DNA of 64,000 bases from Paenibacillus pinistramenti (GCF_005869875.1 NZ_VAWG01000015.1:24236-88235), one strand, 5' to 3'. Positions 23,686 through 32,976 are shown, numbered from the stretch's first letter. Numbers and translations: made by a program. Notes: a model not told the origin generated them from the sequence alone.

Positions 23686-26115
23686 CTATTTCTGTTCAAA
23701 AGCTATTCTTTGCGGAATGAAGAAGCTCTCCTCCACGTCTTTGGCACTCAACGGCTTGCTGTAGTAGAAACCCTGGATTTCTCTGCAGTCCGTATCGGTA
23801 ATCGCCTCAAGCTGCTCTTTGGTTTCGATGCCCTCTGCAATGACATTCAAGTCCAGGTGGCGGGCCATGGAAATGATGGTCGACACAATCGCCTGGTCGC
23901 TTTTGTTCGTTACGATGTCACGTACGAAGGAACGGTCGATTTTCAGCTTGTGAATCGGGAACATTTTTAAATAGCTGAGCGAGCTGTAGCCTGTTCCGAA
24001 ATCATCCAGGCTGATCCGGACGCCCAGCCGGCTCAGCTCCTGCAGGACCGAAATCGAAGCAGCTGGATCCATCATCATGCTCTCCGTGATTTCGAGCTCC
24101 AGATACTTCGCTGCAAGACCTGTTTCGTTCAAGACTTGGGAAATGTACGCGACCAGATTCGTTTGGTGAAACTGCTGGGAGGACAAATTCACCGCAACGG
24201 AAATGAGCGGCCCGCCGTTATCATGCCACTCCTTCATTTGCCGGCACGCCTCGCTCAGCACCCAGTTCCCCAGTTCAATGATCAAACCCAGCTCTTCCGC
24301 AGCCGAAATGAACTGATCTGGACCCACAATTCCCCTCTCGGGATGATTCCAGCGGACAAGGGCTTCGACGCCGACCATTCTGCGGTCTTCAGGCTGTATC
24401 TGCGGCTGGTAATAAAGCACAAACTCATTCTGATTCAGAGCCTTGCGCAGGTCATTCTCCAGCTTCACCTTGCTCTGCAGCTTCTCGTCAAGCTCCTCAG
24501 TGAAGAAACAGTAGCCGTTCTTGCCGTTATTCTTCACCTCGTACATCGCCGCATCTGCATGCTTGACTAGCAGCTCCTCATCCTGGCCATGATCCGGGAA
24601 CATGGCAATGCCCACGCTTGCGGTTACAAAGAAATCATTGTTCTTGAGCCTGAACGGCTTCTGAATCGCTTGGGTAAACTTCCCGGCAAGCTCTGCCGCC
24701 ATGTCCGCATCACTGTTCGCATACAGCACGGTGATTTCATCCCCGCCGATCCGGGCCAGGCTGATGCTCCGGCCATCCGTAATTTCGCGGATTCTCTGGC
24801 TCATCTGCCGCAGGAACAAATCCCCGTACATATGGCCCAGCGAGTCGTTTATAGACTTGAACCGGTCCATATCCATCACCATAACGGCAAACCGGCTGCC
24901 GCTGCGGTTATGGTCCATAATCATCTCTTGTAACCGCTGGTTAAACCTGCGGCGGTTGTCAAGGCCCGTTAACTCATCGTGAAAAGCCAGATAATGAATC
25001 CGTTCCCGTGTCCGCTTCTCGTCCGTGATATCCCGGATGATGAGATAATGCCCCACCAGTTTATCGTCCACCTCAAGCGGGACGGTCATCAAATGAAGGT
25101 CAGCAGCAGTTCCTGCCAGGATAAACGTCATATCGTAGCTGTTTGACTTCTGGCTTAAGCTGTCCAGGACATATTCAACGTCTTCCTCATTCAGGGTACC
25201 AGTGAGCAGGTCGTATAACGGCTTATTGTAGAACCGGATTTCTTCAACCTGAAAAATACCGGCAGCAGCCGCATTAATGCCAATGATCCGCTGCTGCAGA
25301 TCTACGGTAATAATACCGTCCTGATTGTTCTCATACAGGGAACGGAACATTTTTTCATTCTCGATCATCAGATTCTGCTGGCGCTCAAACCGTCTCGCAA
25401 TAAGCAGCCCGGCCAGCGATAATCCGAGTGTCAGCATTGTGCCAATGACAATCGTATAAGCCAGCCAGCGGTGATTCAGAACAATTCCGTCCGCTGCTGA
25501 TGCAGAGCTCATATCGCTGAACGAAGCGCCCCACATGCCTGTATAATGCATGCCGGCAATTGCGGCCCCCATCAGCAGCCCGCTGCCTATTTTGCTCCAG
25601 AGCGCGCGTCCCGGCGCTTTCCTGCGGAAATAGAAAGACAATGCAAATGCGGTCAGGGATGCCGCAACGGCAATCAGCACAGAGAGCAGCACCAGCTTGT
25701 AGTTGTACGTAATATGCACCAGCATGGCCGACATGCCGATATAGTGCATCGCCACTACGCCCGCAGCCAGCAGCAGTCCGCCGCCGATCCAGCGCCAGAA
25801 GCCGACCTTCTCCCTGCCTACCAGATGAAGCGCTGCGGCGGAAGAAATAATAGCGGCCCATACTGAGAACAGCACCCGGCCAAGATCATATCCAACCTCC
25901 ATGGGAAGCGTCATGGCCAGCATGCCGACAAAATGCATCGACCAGATGCCAATCCCCATTGCTGCTCCGCCAAAGAGAAGCCATAATTGTCTGAACCATC
26001 CCTTGGACAGGCTTAATCTGTCTACGAGATCCAAAACGGTGTATGAGGCAAGTACCGCTACACCATATGAGAACAAAACCAACTCGGGGTCAAAAGTTCC
26101 ATGTACATGATTCAT
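23686..26115 (-). CDS. MHYT-PAS-GGDEF-EAL membrane c-di-GMP protein
   Basis: 809 residues. N-terminal MHYT sensor with seven helices and three motif copies (MHFVGM, MHYIGM, MHYTGM), thought to bind a metal and sense a diatomic gas or copper; PAS domain (about 255-360); GGDEF domain with GGDEI instead of GGDEF and no RxxD inhibitory site in front; EAL domain with EALVRW, NLSSQQF, ELEITES and DDFGTGYSSLSYLK all intact. The phosphodiesterase half looks active; cyclase activity is doubtful. Likely removes c-di-GMP at the membrane in response to a signal. A PilZ effector gene lies 5.6 kb away in the same direction. Confidence 0.93.
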   Translation of the reverse strand: MNHVHGTFDPELVLFSYGVAVLASYTVLDLVDRLSLSKGWFRQLWLLFGGAAMGIGIWSMHFVGMLAMTLPMEVGYDLGRVLFSVWAAIISSAAALHLVGREKVGFWRWIGGGLLLAAGVVAMHYIGMSAMLVHITYNYKLVLLSVLIAVAASLTAFALSFYFRRKAPGRALWSKIGSGLLMGAAIAGMHYTGMWGASFSDMSSASAADGIVLNHRWLAYTIVIGTMLTLGLSLAGLLIARRFERQQNLMIENEKMFRSLYENNQDGIITVDLQQRIIGINAAAAGIFQVEEIRFYNKPLYDLLTGTLNEEDVEYVLDSLSQKSNSYDMTFILAGTAADLHLMTVPLEVDDKLVGHYLIIRDITDEKRTRERIHYLAFHDELTGLDNRRRFNQRLQEMIMDHNRSGSRFAVMVMDMDRFKSINDSLGHMYGDLFLRQMSQRIREITDGRSISLARIGGDEITVLYANSDADMAAELAGKFTQAIQKPFRLKNNDFFVTASVGIAMFPDHGQDEELLVKHADAAMYEVKNNGKNGYCFFTEELDEKLQSKVKLENDLRKALNQNEFVLYYQPQIQPEDRRMVGVEALVRWNHPERGIVGPDQFISAAEELGLIIELGNWVLSEACRQMKEWHDNGGPLISVAVNLSSQQFHQTNLVAYISQVLNETGLAAKYLELEITESMMMDPAASISVLQELSRLGVRISLDDFGTGYSSLSYLKMFPIHKLKIDRSFVRDIVTNKSDQAIVSTIISMARHLDLNVIAEGIETKEQLEAITDTDCREIQGFYYSKPLSAKDVEESFFIPQRIAFEQK

Positions 26116-26305
26116 CTGCCAACCTTCTTTCTTCTGCTATTCCTTTGGTTGGACTTTCTAAACGACAAACAGCCCGGTAGAATCCTTTGCCAGAATTCAC
26201 CAGGATATAAGTCTGATCTGCCCATTGAACCTAGTCTAAGAGAAAGCTTGTCGATTTGTAAAGACAATCTTCCTGGTCCGGAAAGGATTCCCTCCAAAAC
26301 TAGAA

Positions 26306-26332
26306 AGGCCTCCCAAATCACTCAGGAAGCCT
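26306..26332 (-). terminator. Probable terminator of the Lnr-like operon
   Basis: AGGCCTCC / GGAAGCCT pair with one G-U; minus strand then reads TTCTAGTTTT. Lies 46 bases after the last permease gene. The rest of 26116-26377 shows nothing else. Confidence 0.55.
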
Positions 26333-26377
26333 GTGGTAACGCATATAGAATCTGGTTCTTCTGGTCCGATCTGCCGC

Positions 26378-27526
26378 CTACACGAAGGTCCGGGTGTCGT
26401 TATTGCGGCTGAACCGGTAGATGGCAATGAAGGCGAAGGCTGCGGCAAAAGCCAGCAGGATAAATAGATTCAGATACAGCTGACCAAACGCGGTTCCGTT
26501 CTGCAGATCATCGACGGTTTGAAGCAGCCAGTGCTGCGGAAGGAAGGCAGCGATCTTGCGGACGCTGTCCGGCATGATGTCGACCGGAAAATAACATCCG
26601 GCAAGCAGGCAGGTTGGCGTAATGATCAGATTCTGCAGCGCGCCGGCCATGCCGGAATTTTTGGCAAAAGCGACAATGACCAGCGACAGGCTGATCGCCG
26701 CAAGCCCGTAAAGCATGAGCGCCAGCACGAGCTCGCCTGCCGGGATGCCCGAATTGATGCCGAACACCTGTTTGAGCATAAACAAAGTCAGGGCAATCTG
26801 CAGCATAACCAGCAGAATATTAACCATTACATTAGACAGCACATAGTTTCTTGCTGAAATGGGAGAGGTCAGAATCCGCAGGAACGTCCGGTTCTCCTTC
26901 TCCTTGATGATGAGCTCCGTCAGGTTGCAGGCGGAGAACATCATGAAGGCGATCAGGAAGCCCAGCGACTGATAGGTCATATTTTTAGCCTTGGAGGTAT
27001 CCTCGACCACAGAGGCATCCATCCCAAACGATTTCTGGCTGTAGCCATTATAAATCTTGTCAAATACAGTCTGATCAGCTCCTGCAGACAATCCGATCGC
27101 AGCGATATTATCCACGTAGTTGTTCAGCATGGACTTCAGGTATGCGGTCACCTGCGCCCCTTTCAAAGAGACAAGCGTCAAGCCTTCGGGATGGCCGCTG
27201 CGCACCGAATCCGCAAACCCCTTCTCCAAAATAACGCCTGTGTCCAGCTCGCTTGCAGCGATCTTCTGCTTCATGGACTCCTCATCCAGCACCGTTACCT
27301 CCGCCTGCTCCATCCCTTGAATGAAAGAAAGGGTGTCTTTGGTAATCCGGCTGTCTCCATCCTCGTTCACAATCCCGACCCGGAGCGTCCCCCCGGTGCC
27401 GCCGCCATAAATCATCATGCTGACCAAAATACCTGCAACAGGCAGAAGAATGAACATGATCCAGCTTGATTTCTTGCGGAAGGTGGCGATCAGCGTTCTC
27501 CGTGCCAGCCATAAAATATCCTTCAT
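26378..27526 (-). CDS. ABC-2 type exporter permease (LnrN-like)
   Basis: 382-residue ABC-2 permease: one N-terminal helix, a large extracytoplasmic domain (about residues 40-175), then five helices, with LIIKEKENRTFLRILTSPISARNYVLSNV as the cytoplasmic coupling stretch and CLLAGCYFPVDIMPDSVRKI near the end. Second permease of the exporter, two bases downstream of the first. Together with its ATPase and a LuxR-type two-component system it matches the linearmycin-resistance LnrJKLMN set of Bacillus subtilis, so export of or resistance to an amphiphilic antibiotic is the likely job. Confidence 0.9.
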   Translation of the reverse strand: MKDILWLARRTLIATFRKKSSWIMFILLPVAGILVSMMIYGGGTGGTLRVGIVNEDGDSRITKDTLSFIQGMEQAEVTVLDEESMKQKIAASELDTGVILEKGFADSVRSGHPEGLTLVSLKGAQVTAYLKSMLNNYVDNIAAIGLSAGADQTVFDKIYNGYSQKSFGMDASVVEDTSKAKNMTYQSLGFLIAFMMFSACNLTELIIKEKENRTFLRILTSPISARNYVLSNVMVNILLVMLQIALTLFMLKQVFGINSGIPAGELVLALMLYGLAAISLSLVIVAFAKNSGMAGALQNLIITPTCLLAGCYFPVDIMPDSVRKIAAFLPQHWLLQTVDDLQNGTAFGQLYLNLFILLAFAAAFAFIAIYRFSRNNDTRTFV

Positions 27527-27528
27527 AG

Positions 27529-28653
27529 TTAGATTGCCTCCCGTCTGCGCATGAATAACCCGGAAATAATCAGAAACAAAGCAACAAGCGCGACGTTAAG
27601 TCCGATGACCGGAAGTGCTGCCGCTGCACGGTCTGAATAGATAATGTCATTCAGTGCATGATTGGCCCAGCGGAGCGGCGAGATGAGGACGATATTTTTA
27701 AATATTCCTGTAGCATCATCAGTCGGAAAATACGCTCCGCCCAGAAAGGAAACCACCTGAATGACGATGACCAGAAAAGCGCGTCCGGAGCCGTCCTTGA
27801 ACAGATACCCGCAGAGCAGGCCAAAGCTTACGGCAAGCGCAACCTCGGTTAACAAGACCAGACCAACCGCCACATAATGCGTGCCCCAATCGGCCCGGAA
27901 AGCAAGCGCACTGAACAGCACGACCACCAGTACACAGACAAAATTGATCAGGGTAGCGCCGATAACCTTGCCTGCAAAAATCTGCCCTTTCGTTGCCGGT
28001 GAGGCACTCAGCCGGATCGAGGTCTTCCGGTTCCGTTCCGACTGGATCAGACTGGACGAGGACATGCTGGCATAAAGCGCAATCATGGTAGACATCGCGA
28101 TGGCATAATAATCTATTGCTCCAGGCTGCTTCTCCTTGTTCAGCGAGGTTTCTTTAATGAAGCTTCCGAATGAATCCACACTTGCCATGATGGTCTGGAC
28201 GGAAGCCGGATTGGCCTTCAAGGCAGCAGATGCGAGGTTGTAGCGGTCGGCATAAACCGAAAGCATTCCCTGGATAATATTGTTCTCGATCGTTTGCTGC
28301 GAGCTGCCATAATAATGAATACCGTCATCGTTCAGCTCCGCATAAGCCGTATACTGGCCATCCATCACGGCCTGCTGGCCGTCTGTCCCCTCTTCCCACT
28401 TCGTCAGCTGGACGCCTTCCTTCTGCAGAATCTGGGAAAAATCCTGCCAGGAAGCTTCCAGCTGCTGATTCTGCACATTTTCCTTGTAGAGCAGTTTCAG
28501 ATCAGACACAGAGATATTGCTGGAGAAAGCGCTGCTCAGCGCTGTGCCAAGAATCAGAATGAGGACAATGGGAAAAGCGATCATAAAGGTAAAGGTTTGT
28601 TTATTCCGGAACTGAATGAGCAGCTCCTTGCGTGCAATCCGCAGTATATTCAT
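27529..28653 (-). CDS. ABC-2 type exporter permease (LnrM-like)
   Basis: 374 residues with the same layout as its neighbour: N-terminal helix (QTFTFMIAFPIVLILILGTALSS), extracytoplasmic domain to about residue 185, then five helices. IQSERNRKTSIRLSASPATKGQIFAGKV is the coupling region and GGAYFPTDDATGIFKNI the re-entrant loop before the last helices. Begins with GGAGG eight bases from the ATG and ends two bases before the next permease, so the two are translated together and probably form a heterodimer with the upstream ATPase. Confidence 0.9.
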   Translation of the reverse strand: MNILRIARKELLIQFRNKQTFTFMIAFPIVLILILGTALSSAFSSNISVSDLKLLYKENVQNQQLEASWQDFSQILQKEGVQLTKWEEGTDGQQAVMDGQYTAYAELNDDGIHYYGSSQQTIENNIIQGMLSVYADRYNLASAALKANPASVQTIMASVDSFGSFIKETSLNKEKQPGAIDYYAIAMSTMIALYASMSSSSLIQSERNRKTSIRLSASPATKGQIFAGKVIGATLINFVCVLVVVLFSALAFRADWGTHYVAVGLVLLTEVALAVSFGLLCGYLFKDGSGRAFLVIVIQVVSFLGGAYFPTDDATGIFKNIVLISPLRWANHALNDIIYSDRAAAALPVIGLNVALVALFLIISGLFMRRREAI

Positions 28654-28664
28654 GTCATTTCCTC

Positions 28665-29606
28665 CTAATCGCGAAGATTTCTGCCGGTCAGGGTCAGAAA
28701 GACAGTTTCCAAAGTCGCCGCTTTCTCATCAACGGAACGGATTTCGACCTGGTTTTGAATCAGCTGCTGCAGGATCAAATTCAAGTTGTTAATCTCCGCT
28801 TTCGACCAGACGCGCAGCAGCTGTTCCTGCTCATCGTCCAGAACCTGCGTGACGCCCGGAATCTGCCGGATGCGCTCGGTGTCCAGCGGCTGCTCCGACT
28901 TGTAGCTGATCCAGATATCCTTGGTATCCGTGATGCTCGATTTAAGCTGCTCCTTGGTTCCCTCTGCAATCAGCTTCCCATGATCCACGATGGCGATCCG
29001 GCTGCAGATTTCTTCAACCTCCTCCATGTAATGGCTGGTGTAGATGATGGTGCTTCCCATTTCGTTCAGCTTGCGTACCGAATTCAGAATATAATTTCTG
29101 GACTGGGGGTCAATGCCCACGGTCGGCTCATCCATAATGATCAGCTTCGGTTTATGCGCAATCGCACATGCGATATTCAGCCTGCGCTTCATACCGCCGG
29201 AGAAATTCTTCGGCAGCTCCTTGGCTCTGTCGGACAGTCCTACAAACTCCAGCGCTTCGGCCGTTCTTTCCTTCAGCTCATTGCCCCGCAGTCCGTACAG
29301 CCCGGCAAAGAAATAAATATTCTCATACGCAGTCATTTCTTCATATATGGCCAGATCCTGCGGAACGATGCCGATGTTCATCTTGGCAAAACGGCTGTGC
29401 TTGGTAATATTTTTGCCTAGCAGCAGAATTTCGCCTTTCGTAATCCGCAGCAGTGATGAAATCATGTTGATCGTCGTGCTCTTGCCTGCGCCGTTCGGGC
29501 CCAGAAACCCGAATATTTCACCCTCGCGGACCTTCAGATTCATGTTGTCAACCGCTACAAAATCGCCGAATTTACGTGTAAGCTCATGAATTTCAAGTAC
29601 ATTCAT
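28665..29606 (-). CDS. ABC exporter ATPase (LnrL-like)
   Basis: 313-residue ATP-binding subunit: Walker A GPNGAGKST (about 36-44), Q-loop VPQDLAIYEEM, signature NFSGGMKRRLNIA, Walker B LIIMDEPTVGIDP, switch His in TSHYMEE. The final 90 residues form the accessory C-terminal domain usual in DrrA/LnrL-type drug exporters. First gene of the exporter half, separated from the sensor kinase gene by 95 bases that hold a long dyad; may therefore have its own inducible promoter or be under attenuation. Confidence 0.94.
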   Translation of the reverse strand: MNVLEIHELTRKFGDFVAVDNMNLKVREGEIFGFLGPNGAGKSTTINMISSLLRITKGEILLLGKNITKHSRFAKMNIGIVPQDLAIYEEMTAYENIYFFAGLYGLRGNELKERTAEALEFVGLSDRAKELPKNFSGGMKRRLNIACAIAHKPKLIIMDEPTVGIDPQSRNYILNSVRKLNEMGSTIIYTSHYMEEVEEICSRIAIVDHGKLIAEGTKEQLKSSITDTKDIWISYKSEQPLDTERIRQIPGVTQVLDDEQEQLLRVWSKAEINNLNLILQQLIQNQVEIRSVDEKAATLETVFLTLTGRNLRD

Positions 29607-29649
29607 TCCGTCTCACTCCTGTTATTCTTGATGCCTCTACTATAAAGAA

Positions 29650-29687
29650 AAAGGATGCCCTTACGACAGTGCATAAGTTCATCCTTT
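29650..29687. promoter_or_regulatory. 38-bp dyad between kinase and exporter genes
   Basis: AAAGGATGNNCTTA, ten bases, TAAGNNCATCCTTT: 12 of 14 positions in each arm are complementary. It could be the operator for the LuxR-type response regulator, or, read on the minus strand, the stem of an attenuator because it is followed by TTTTTCTTT. Confidence 0.75.
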
Positions 29688-29701
29688 GAATATGAGAATA
29701 T

Positions 29702-30856
29702 TCATGATCCGGCTCCATGAGGAACCTCCTGGCCGCCGGTTGGCAGCAGCGTAATGACGCTAAAGCCGTTCGAACCGTCCGTGATGACCGTGCCGCCGAG
29801 GGAGGCCGCCCTCTCTTCCATGCCCAGAATCCCCAGTCCTTTGACCACCTTATCCGACCCTTTGCCGTTGTCCGCCACGACAGCCTTTACCAGCCGGTTC
29901 AGCACCTGAACGTGGACATGGACATGATCGGCTTCCCCGTATTTGATCGTATTGGTGACCGCTTCCGTTGCGTTCTCCAGAATCACTTTCCACTGAATCG
30001 GCGTGACCGCATCCAGATTGCCTTCATGAGTCAGGGAGGCGGCTAGTCCCTGCTTGGCCGAGAGCTCGTCCACAAACAGCCTCAGCCGGTTAATGCCGAT
30101 CTCCTCGGATTTGGGCTTCATGTCCTTCAGCGTCAGCCTGATCTGCTCCAGCCCCTCCTTGGAGATGGCGATGGCATTGCCAAGCAGCTCTGCCGCTTTA
30201 TCCGGATTTGAGGCAAGCAGCCGCTTCGAGGCCTCCATCTGAATCAGGGCGCCGGCCATGGAATGGCCGATCTCATCATGAATCTGCTGGGATAGCCGGT
30301 TGCGCTCCTCCAGCTTGATCGTATATTCCGACTGCCTCGCTAACTCCCTGTTCTCGATTAATGCTTTGGTCAGCCGCTGCAGATCCGCATTCATCGTCTC
30401 ATTGCGCTCATTCTGAACGCCCAGCTTCTCCACGCTTACCCGGATCAGGGTGTGTCCCAGCCAGCTGATCCCGGCAGCAGCGATGTACAAGGCCAGCACC
30501 TGCTGCGGAATCAGCCAGGCTGACACAAAGATCAGCACGGGCCCGAGCACCTTCGGCTTCATGCCGGCCGCAAACTCCGTCAGACTGGCGGGAAGAAGCA
30601 GATACAGCAGCGGAAGCTCGAAATGACCGGCGCAATAAGCAAGAAAGCCGGCGGATAATAAAGCTGCAGCCTGCCTGGGCTTTGGCTTCCGGAGCACCTG
30701 TCCTGCAAAGAGAAAGCAGATTACGATCAAATAAACAAAAATAGACCAGCCGCTGCCCGGCTTCCGCAGAAAATACGACTCCCAGATCACAAACCCCAGC
30801 AGGAATAGCCTGCTGAAGATGCTCCAGGTCTCCAGCATGATTTTGGGGTTATTCAT
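29702..30856 (-). CDS. Sensor histidine kinase, NarL-partner type (LnrJ-like)
   Basis: 384 residues. Residues about 10-135 hold five or six short hydrophobic segments with almost no outside loops, so the signal is probably sensed within the membrane. A coiled coil leads to the HisKA_3 phosphoacceptor RLSQQIHDEIGHSMAGAL (His of QIHDE), followed by a HATPase with ENATEAVTNTIKYGEAD and NGKGSD...GLGILGMEERAASLGG. Intramembrane-sensing kinases of this type control LnrLMN-like exporters. Its start overlaps the response regulator's stop by eight bases. Confidence 0.92.
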   Translation of the reverse strand: MNNPKIMLETWSIFSRLFLLGFVIWESYFLRKPGSGWSIFVYLIVICFLFAGQVLRKPKPRQAAALLSAGFLAYCAGHFELPLLYLLLPASLTEFAAGMKPKVLGPVLIFVSAWLIPQQVLALYIAAAGISWLGHTLIRVSVEKLGVQNERNETMNADLQRLTKALIENRELARQSEYTIKLEERNRLSQQIHDEIGHSMAGALIQMEASKRLLASNPDKAAELLGNAIAISKEGLEQIRLTLKDMKPKSEEIGINRLRLFVDELSAKQGLAASLTHEGNLDAVTPIQWKVILENATEAVTNTIKYGEADHVHVHVQVLNRLVKAVVADNGKGSDKVVKGLGILGMEERAASLGGTVITDGSNGFSVITLLPTGGQEVPHGAGS

Positions 30857-31556
30857 CCTGAATCAGCACTTCTCCGGTCAAGTAATAGATCGCGATCTGC
30901 GTCCGGTGCGCAAGCCCTGTTTTGTTAAGTATGGAGGTTATATGGTTCGCCACGGTTCCCTCAGACAGAAACAGCTTCTTCGCGATTCCCTTGTTAGACA
31001 GCCCTTTGGCAATCTGGGTCATCACTTCAAGCTCTCTTTCAGTAAACTGGCTTAAATCCATCCCGCTGCTCGGCTTCGGCTCCTCGCCTGTACCGGCCTC
31101 GGCACTGCTGCCCGCCCTGCCCGTTCCTCCGGCTCCAGGGTCCTGCAGTCCGGTCTTGAGCCTGTCTAACACGACTCCCTGAAGCACATGGTGGTTGTGA
31201 TATACGCTCGTAATCGCGCCCCGGATCTGCTCCGGGTCGTTATTTTTCAGCAAATAACCGCGGGCTCCTGCCTTGATGGCTTCAATAATGGACTCGTCAT
31301 CATCAAAGGTGGTCAGGATCAAAGGTTTGGCCAAGTTCTCTCCGGCGATAATCCGTGCCGCCTCCACCCCGGTCATATTCGGCATCCGGATATCAAGCAG
31401 CGCCACATCGACGACGTGATTCCGGCAGAAGTCTACCGCTTCCGCTCCATCCTGAACCGTTCCAAGCACCTCGAATTCATCGAAACTGGACAGAATGATC
31501 TTCATTCCTTCACGGATAAAGGAGTTATCATCGGCAATCATCACTTTTATTTTCAT
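30849..31556 (-). CDS. LuxR-family response regulator (LnrK-like)
   Basis: 235 residues: receiver with DD at 9-10, phosphoacceptor Asp in ALLDIRMPN and Lys in YLLKNND; an Ala/Gly/Glu-rich linker (TGRAGSSAEAGTGEEPKPSS) longer than in close relatives; and a LuxR helix-turn-helix (FTERELEVMTQIAKGLSNKGIAKKLFLSEGTVANHITSIL in two helices). Partner of the kinase it overlaps and likely regulator of the exporter downstream. A 12-bp palindrome, ATAAGCGCTTAT at 31605-31616, lies in its upstream region and could be an autoregulatory site. Confidence 0.93.
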   Translation of the reverse strand: MKIKVMIADDNSFIREGMKIILSSFDEFEVLGTVQDGAEAVDFCRNHVVDVALLDIRMPNMTGVEAARIIAGENLAKPLILTTFDDDESIIEAIKAGARGYLLKNNDPEQIRGAITSVYHNHHVLQGVVLDRLKTGLQDPGAGGTGRAGSSAEAGTGEEPKPSSGMDLSQFTERELEVMTQIAKGLSNKGIAKKLFLSEGTVANHITSILNKTGLAHRTQIAIYYLTGEVLIQDE

Positions 31557-31667
31557 TTCCAGGCTCCTTATGTAAAAAATAGCCAGACAACGCGTCTATC
31601 TATTATAAGCGCTTATTGGAACGGGTGACTAGACAGAAGGAGCGGAAATCTTCCTCCGTCGGGGCAA

Positions 31668-31716
31668 TAAAAAAAGCGGACGCCCATGAGCCCTGAAAGG
31701 AATCATGAACCTCCGC
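31668..31716 (-). terminator. Terminator of the PilZ gene
   Basis: GCGGAcGCCCATGA pairs with TCATGAACcTCCGC over 13 positions using two G-U pairs and one mismatch; seven T residues follow on the minus strand. Confidence 0.85.
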
Positions 31717-31736
31717 AGTATAAGTGCTGCCTGCCC

Positions 31737-32048
31737 TTAAAAATATTCGTTCCCCTGTTCAGACTCGGCAAAGAATTGAAGCCCGCAGCGGTATCTTCCA
31801 TTCTCCAGCTTCATCGTCCAGGAGACACGGCCCTGAATCAGCTGATCTTCTGACAGCTCCGGCAAATCCAGCTGGATCAGATCGCCAGGCTTCAAATCAA
31901 GATCGGTAATAATACGCATCCCTGCCTCGCTGATATCTTCCAGAATCATGGATACTCCGCTGTAATCCCTTTGTCCGCTGGTGAGCCGGTTAACCACCAT
32001 TTCCATGGGAGGCAGCTTTGTCCGTTCAAATTTCCTTTTATCTTCCAT
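31737..32048 (-). CDS. Single-domain PilZ c-di-GMP receptor
   Basis: 103-residue PilZ protein. The two c-di-GMP-binding signatures are present: an N-terminal KRKFERTKLP segment (RxxxR) and DISEAGM (D/NxSxxG) at about residues 38-44, followed by the beta-barrel to the C-terminus. No fused output domain, so it must act by binding a partner such as a motor or synthase component. Transcribed alone, with a good terminator. The only other c-di-GMP gene in the window is the MHYT-EAL protein. Confidence 0.92.
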   Translation of the reverse strand: MEDKRKFERTKLPPMEMVVNRLTSGQRDYSGVSMILEDISEAGMRIITDLDLKPGDLIQLDLPELSEDQLIQGRVSWTMKLENGRYRCGLQFFAESEQGNEYF

Positions 32049-32152
32049 TTTCTCAAGCGCTCCCCTTATAGGATAGCCGGATGGCCATAAGTATTCATCG
32101 GCAGGTTAGTGCTTCTTGTTGAGAGCGTTCTAGCGGCGGCGATGGCATTCCC

Positions 32153-32932
32153 TTAACCTTTTGCAAGCCAGGCCCGTTCCGCGCTCCAGGTCACTTGCAC
32201 AGACATTTCGAAGAAATCGGTAAGCACGCTGCTGTTCATCATGTCGGCTGTCGCGCCTGCCCCAAACACCTTGCCGCGTCTGAGCAGCAGGGTATGATTA
32301 AAGACCGGCAGAATTTCTTCGGTATGATGCGTTACGAACAGCATATGAGGCGCCTCGGGACCCTGAGCCAGAGCTTCAATGCTCTCCAGCAGCCCTTCCT
32401 TGGATATGAAATCCAGCCCGTTGCAGGCTTCATCCAGAATCAGCAGTTTGGGCGAAGCCATCAGCGCCCTGGCGATCAGCAGCTTCTGCTTCTCTCCCTG
32501 GGAGCAGGTTTGATAAGTGCGGTTCAGCAAATGCCCGCAGCGCAGCTGCTCCATCAGCTGTCTGGCTTTCTCGTAATCGTCCTCCGAAGTTTTCTCATAG
32601 AGGCCGAAGGATGCATATTTTCCGCTGACCACCAGATCCTGCGCTTTCTCTGAGCCATAGACTTTCTCCTCCAGCGACGAACTCACCCAGCCGATTGAAC
32701 GGCGGAGCTCGCGGACATCCACTTCTCCAAGCTTATGCCCCAGGATTCGGATTTCGCCTTCCGTCGGCCACAGGTAGCCGCAGAGCATATTGAGAATGGT
32801 CGTTTTGCCGGAGCCGTTAAGTCCAAAGACCGCCCAATTCTCCCCTTCCTGTACGCTCCAGTTCACATCGTCAAGTACGGTTTTGCCGTCGCGCCGCCAA
32901 GATACGTGGTTTAGTTCGATAATGCTGCTCAT
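32153..32932 (-). CDS. ABC ATPase, YlmA/ModF-like
   Basis: 259-residue stand-alone ATP-binding protein: Walker A GLNGSGKTT, Q-loop-like VSSSLEEKVYG, signature CSQGEKQKLLIARALM, Walker B LLILDEACNGLDF, His in VTHHTEE. DEACNGLD rather than DEPTxGLD marks the YlmA/molybdate-ModF-like branch, often without a membrane partner. No permease gene is adjacent. The mRNA leader carries an 8-bp repeat that runs directly into the ribosome site AAAGGAGG. Biological role unknown. Confidence 0.9.
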   Translation of the reverse strand: MSSIIELNHVSWRRDGKTVLDDVNWSVQEGENWAVFGLNGSGKTTILNMLCGYLWPTEGEIRILGHKLGEVDVRELRRSIGWVSSSLEEKVYGSEKAQDLVVSGKYASFGLYEKTSEDDYEKARQLMEQLRCGHLLNRTYQTCSQGEKQKLLIARALMASPKLLILDEACNGLDFISKEGLLESIEALAQGPEAPHMLFVTHHTEEILPVFNHTLLLRRGKVFGAGATADMMNSSVLTDFFEMSVQVTWSAERAWLAKG

Positions 32933-32944
32933 ATTGGTGCCTCC

Positions 32945-32976
32945 TTTAACGGTTTAACGGATAAACGGTTTAACGG
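32945..32976. repeat. 8-bp tandem repeat next to the YlmA-like gene's ribosome site
   Basis: TTTAACGG, TTTAACGG, ATAAACGG, TTTAACGG. On the minus strand the last unit, CCGTTAAA, merges with GGAGG to form the ribosome site. Confidence 0.9.
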
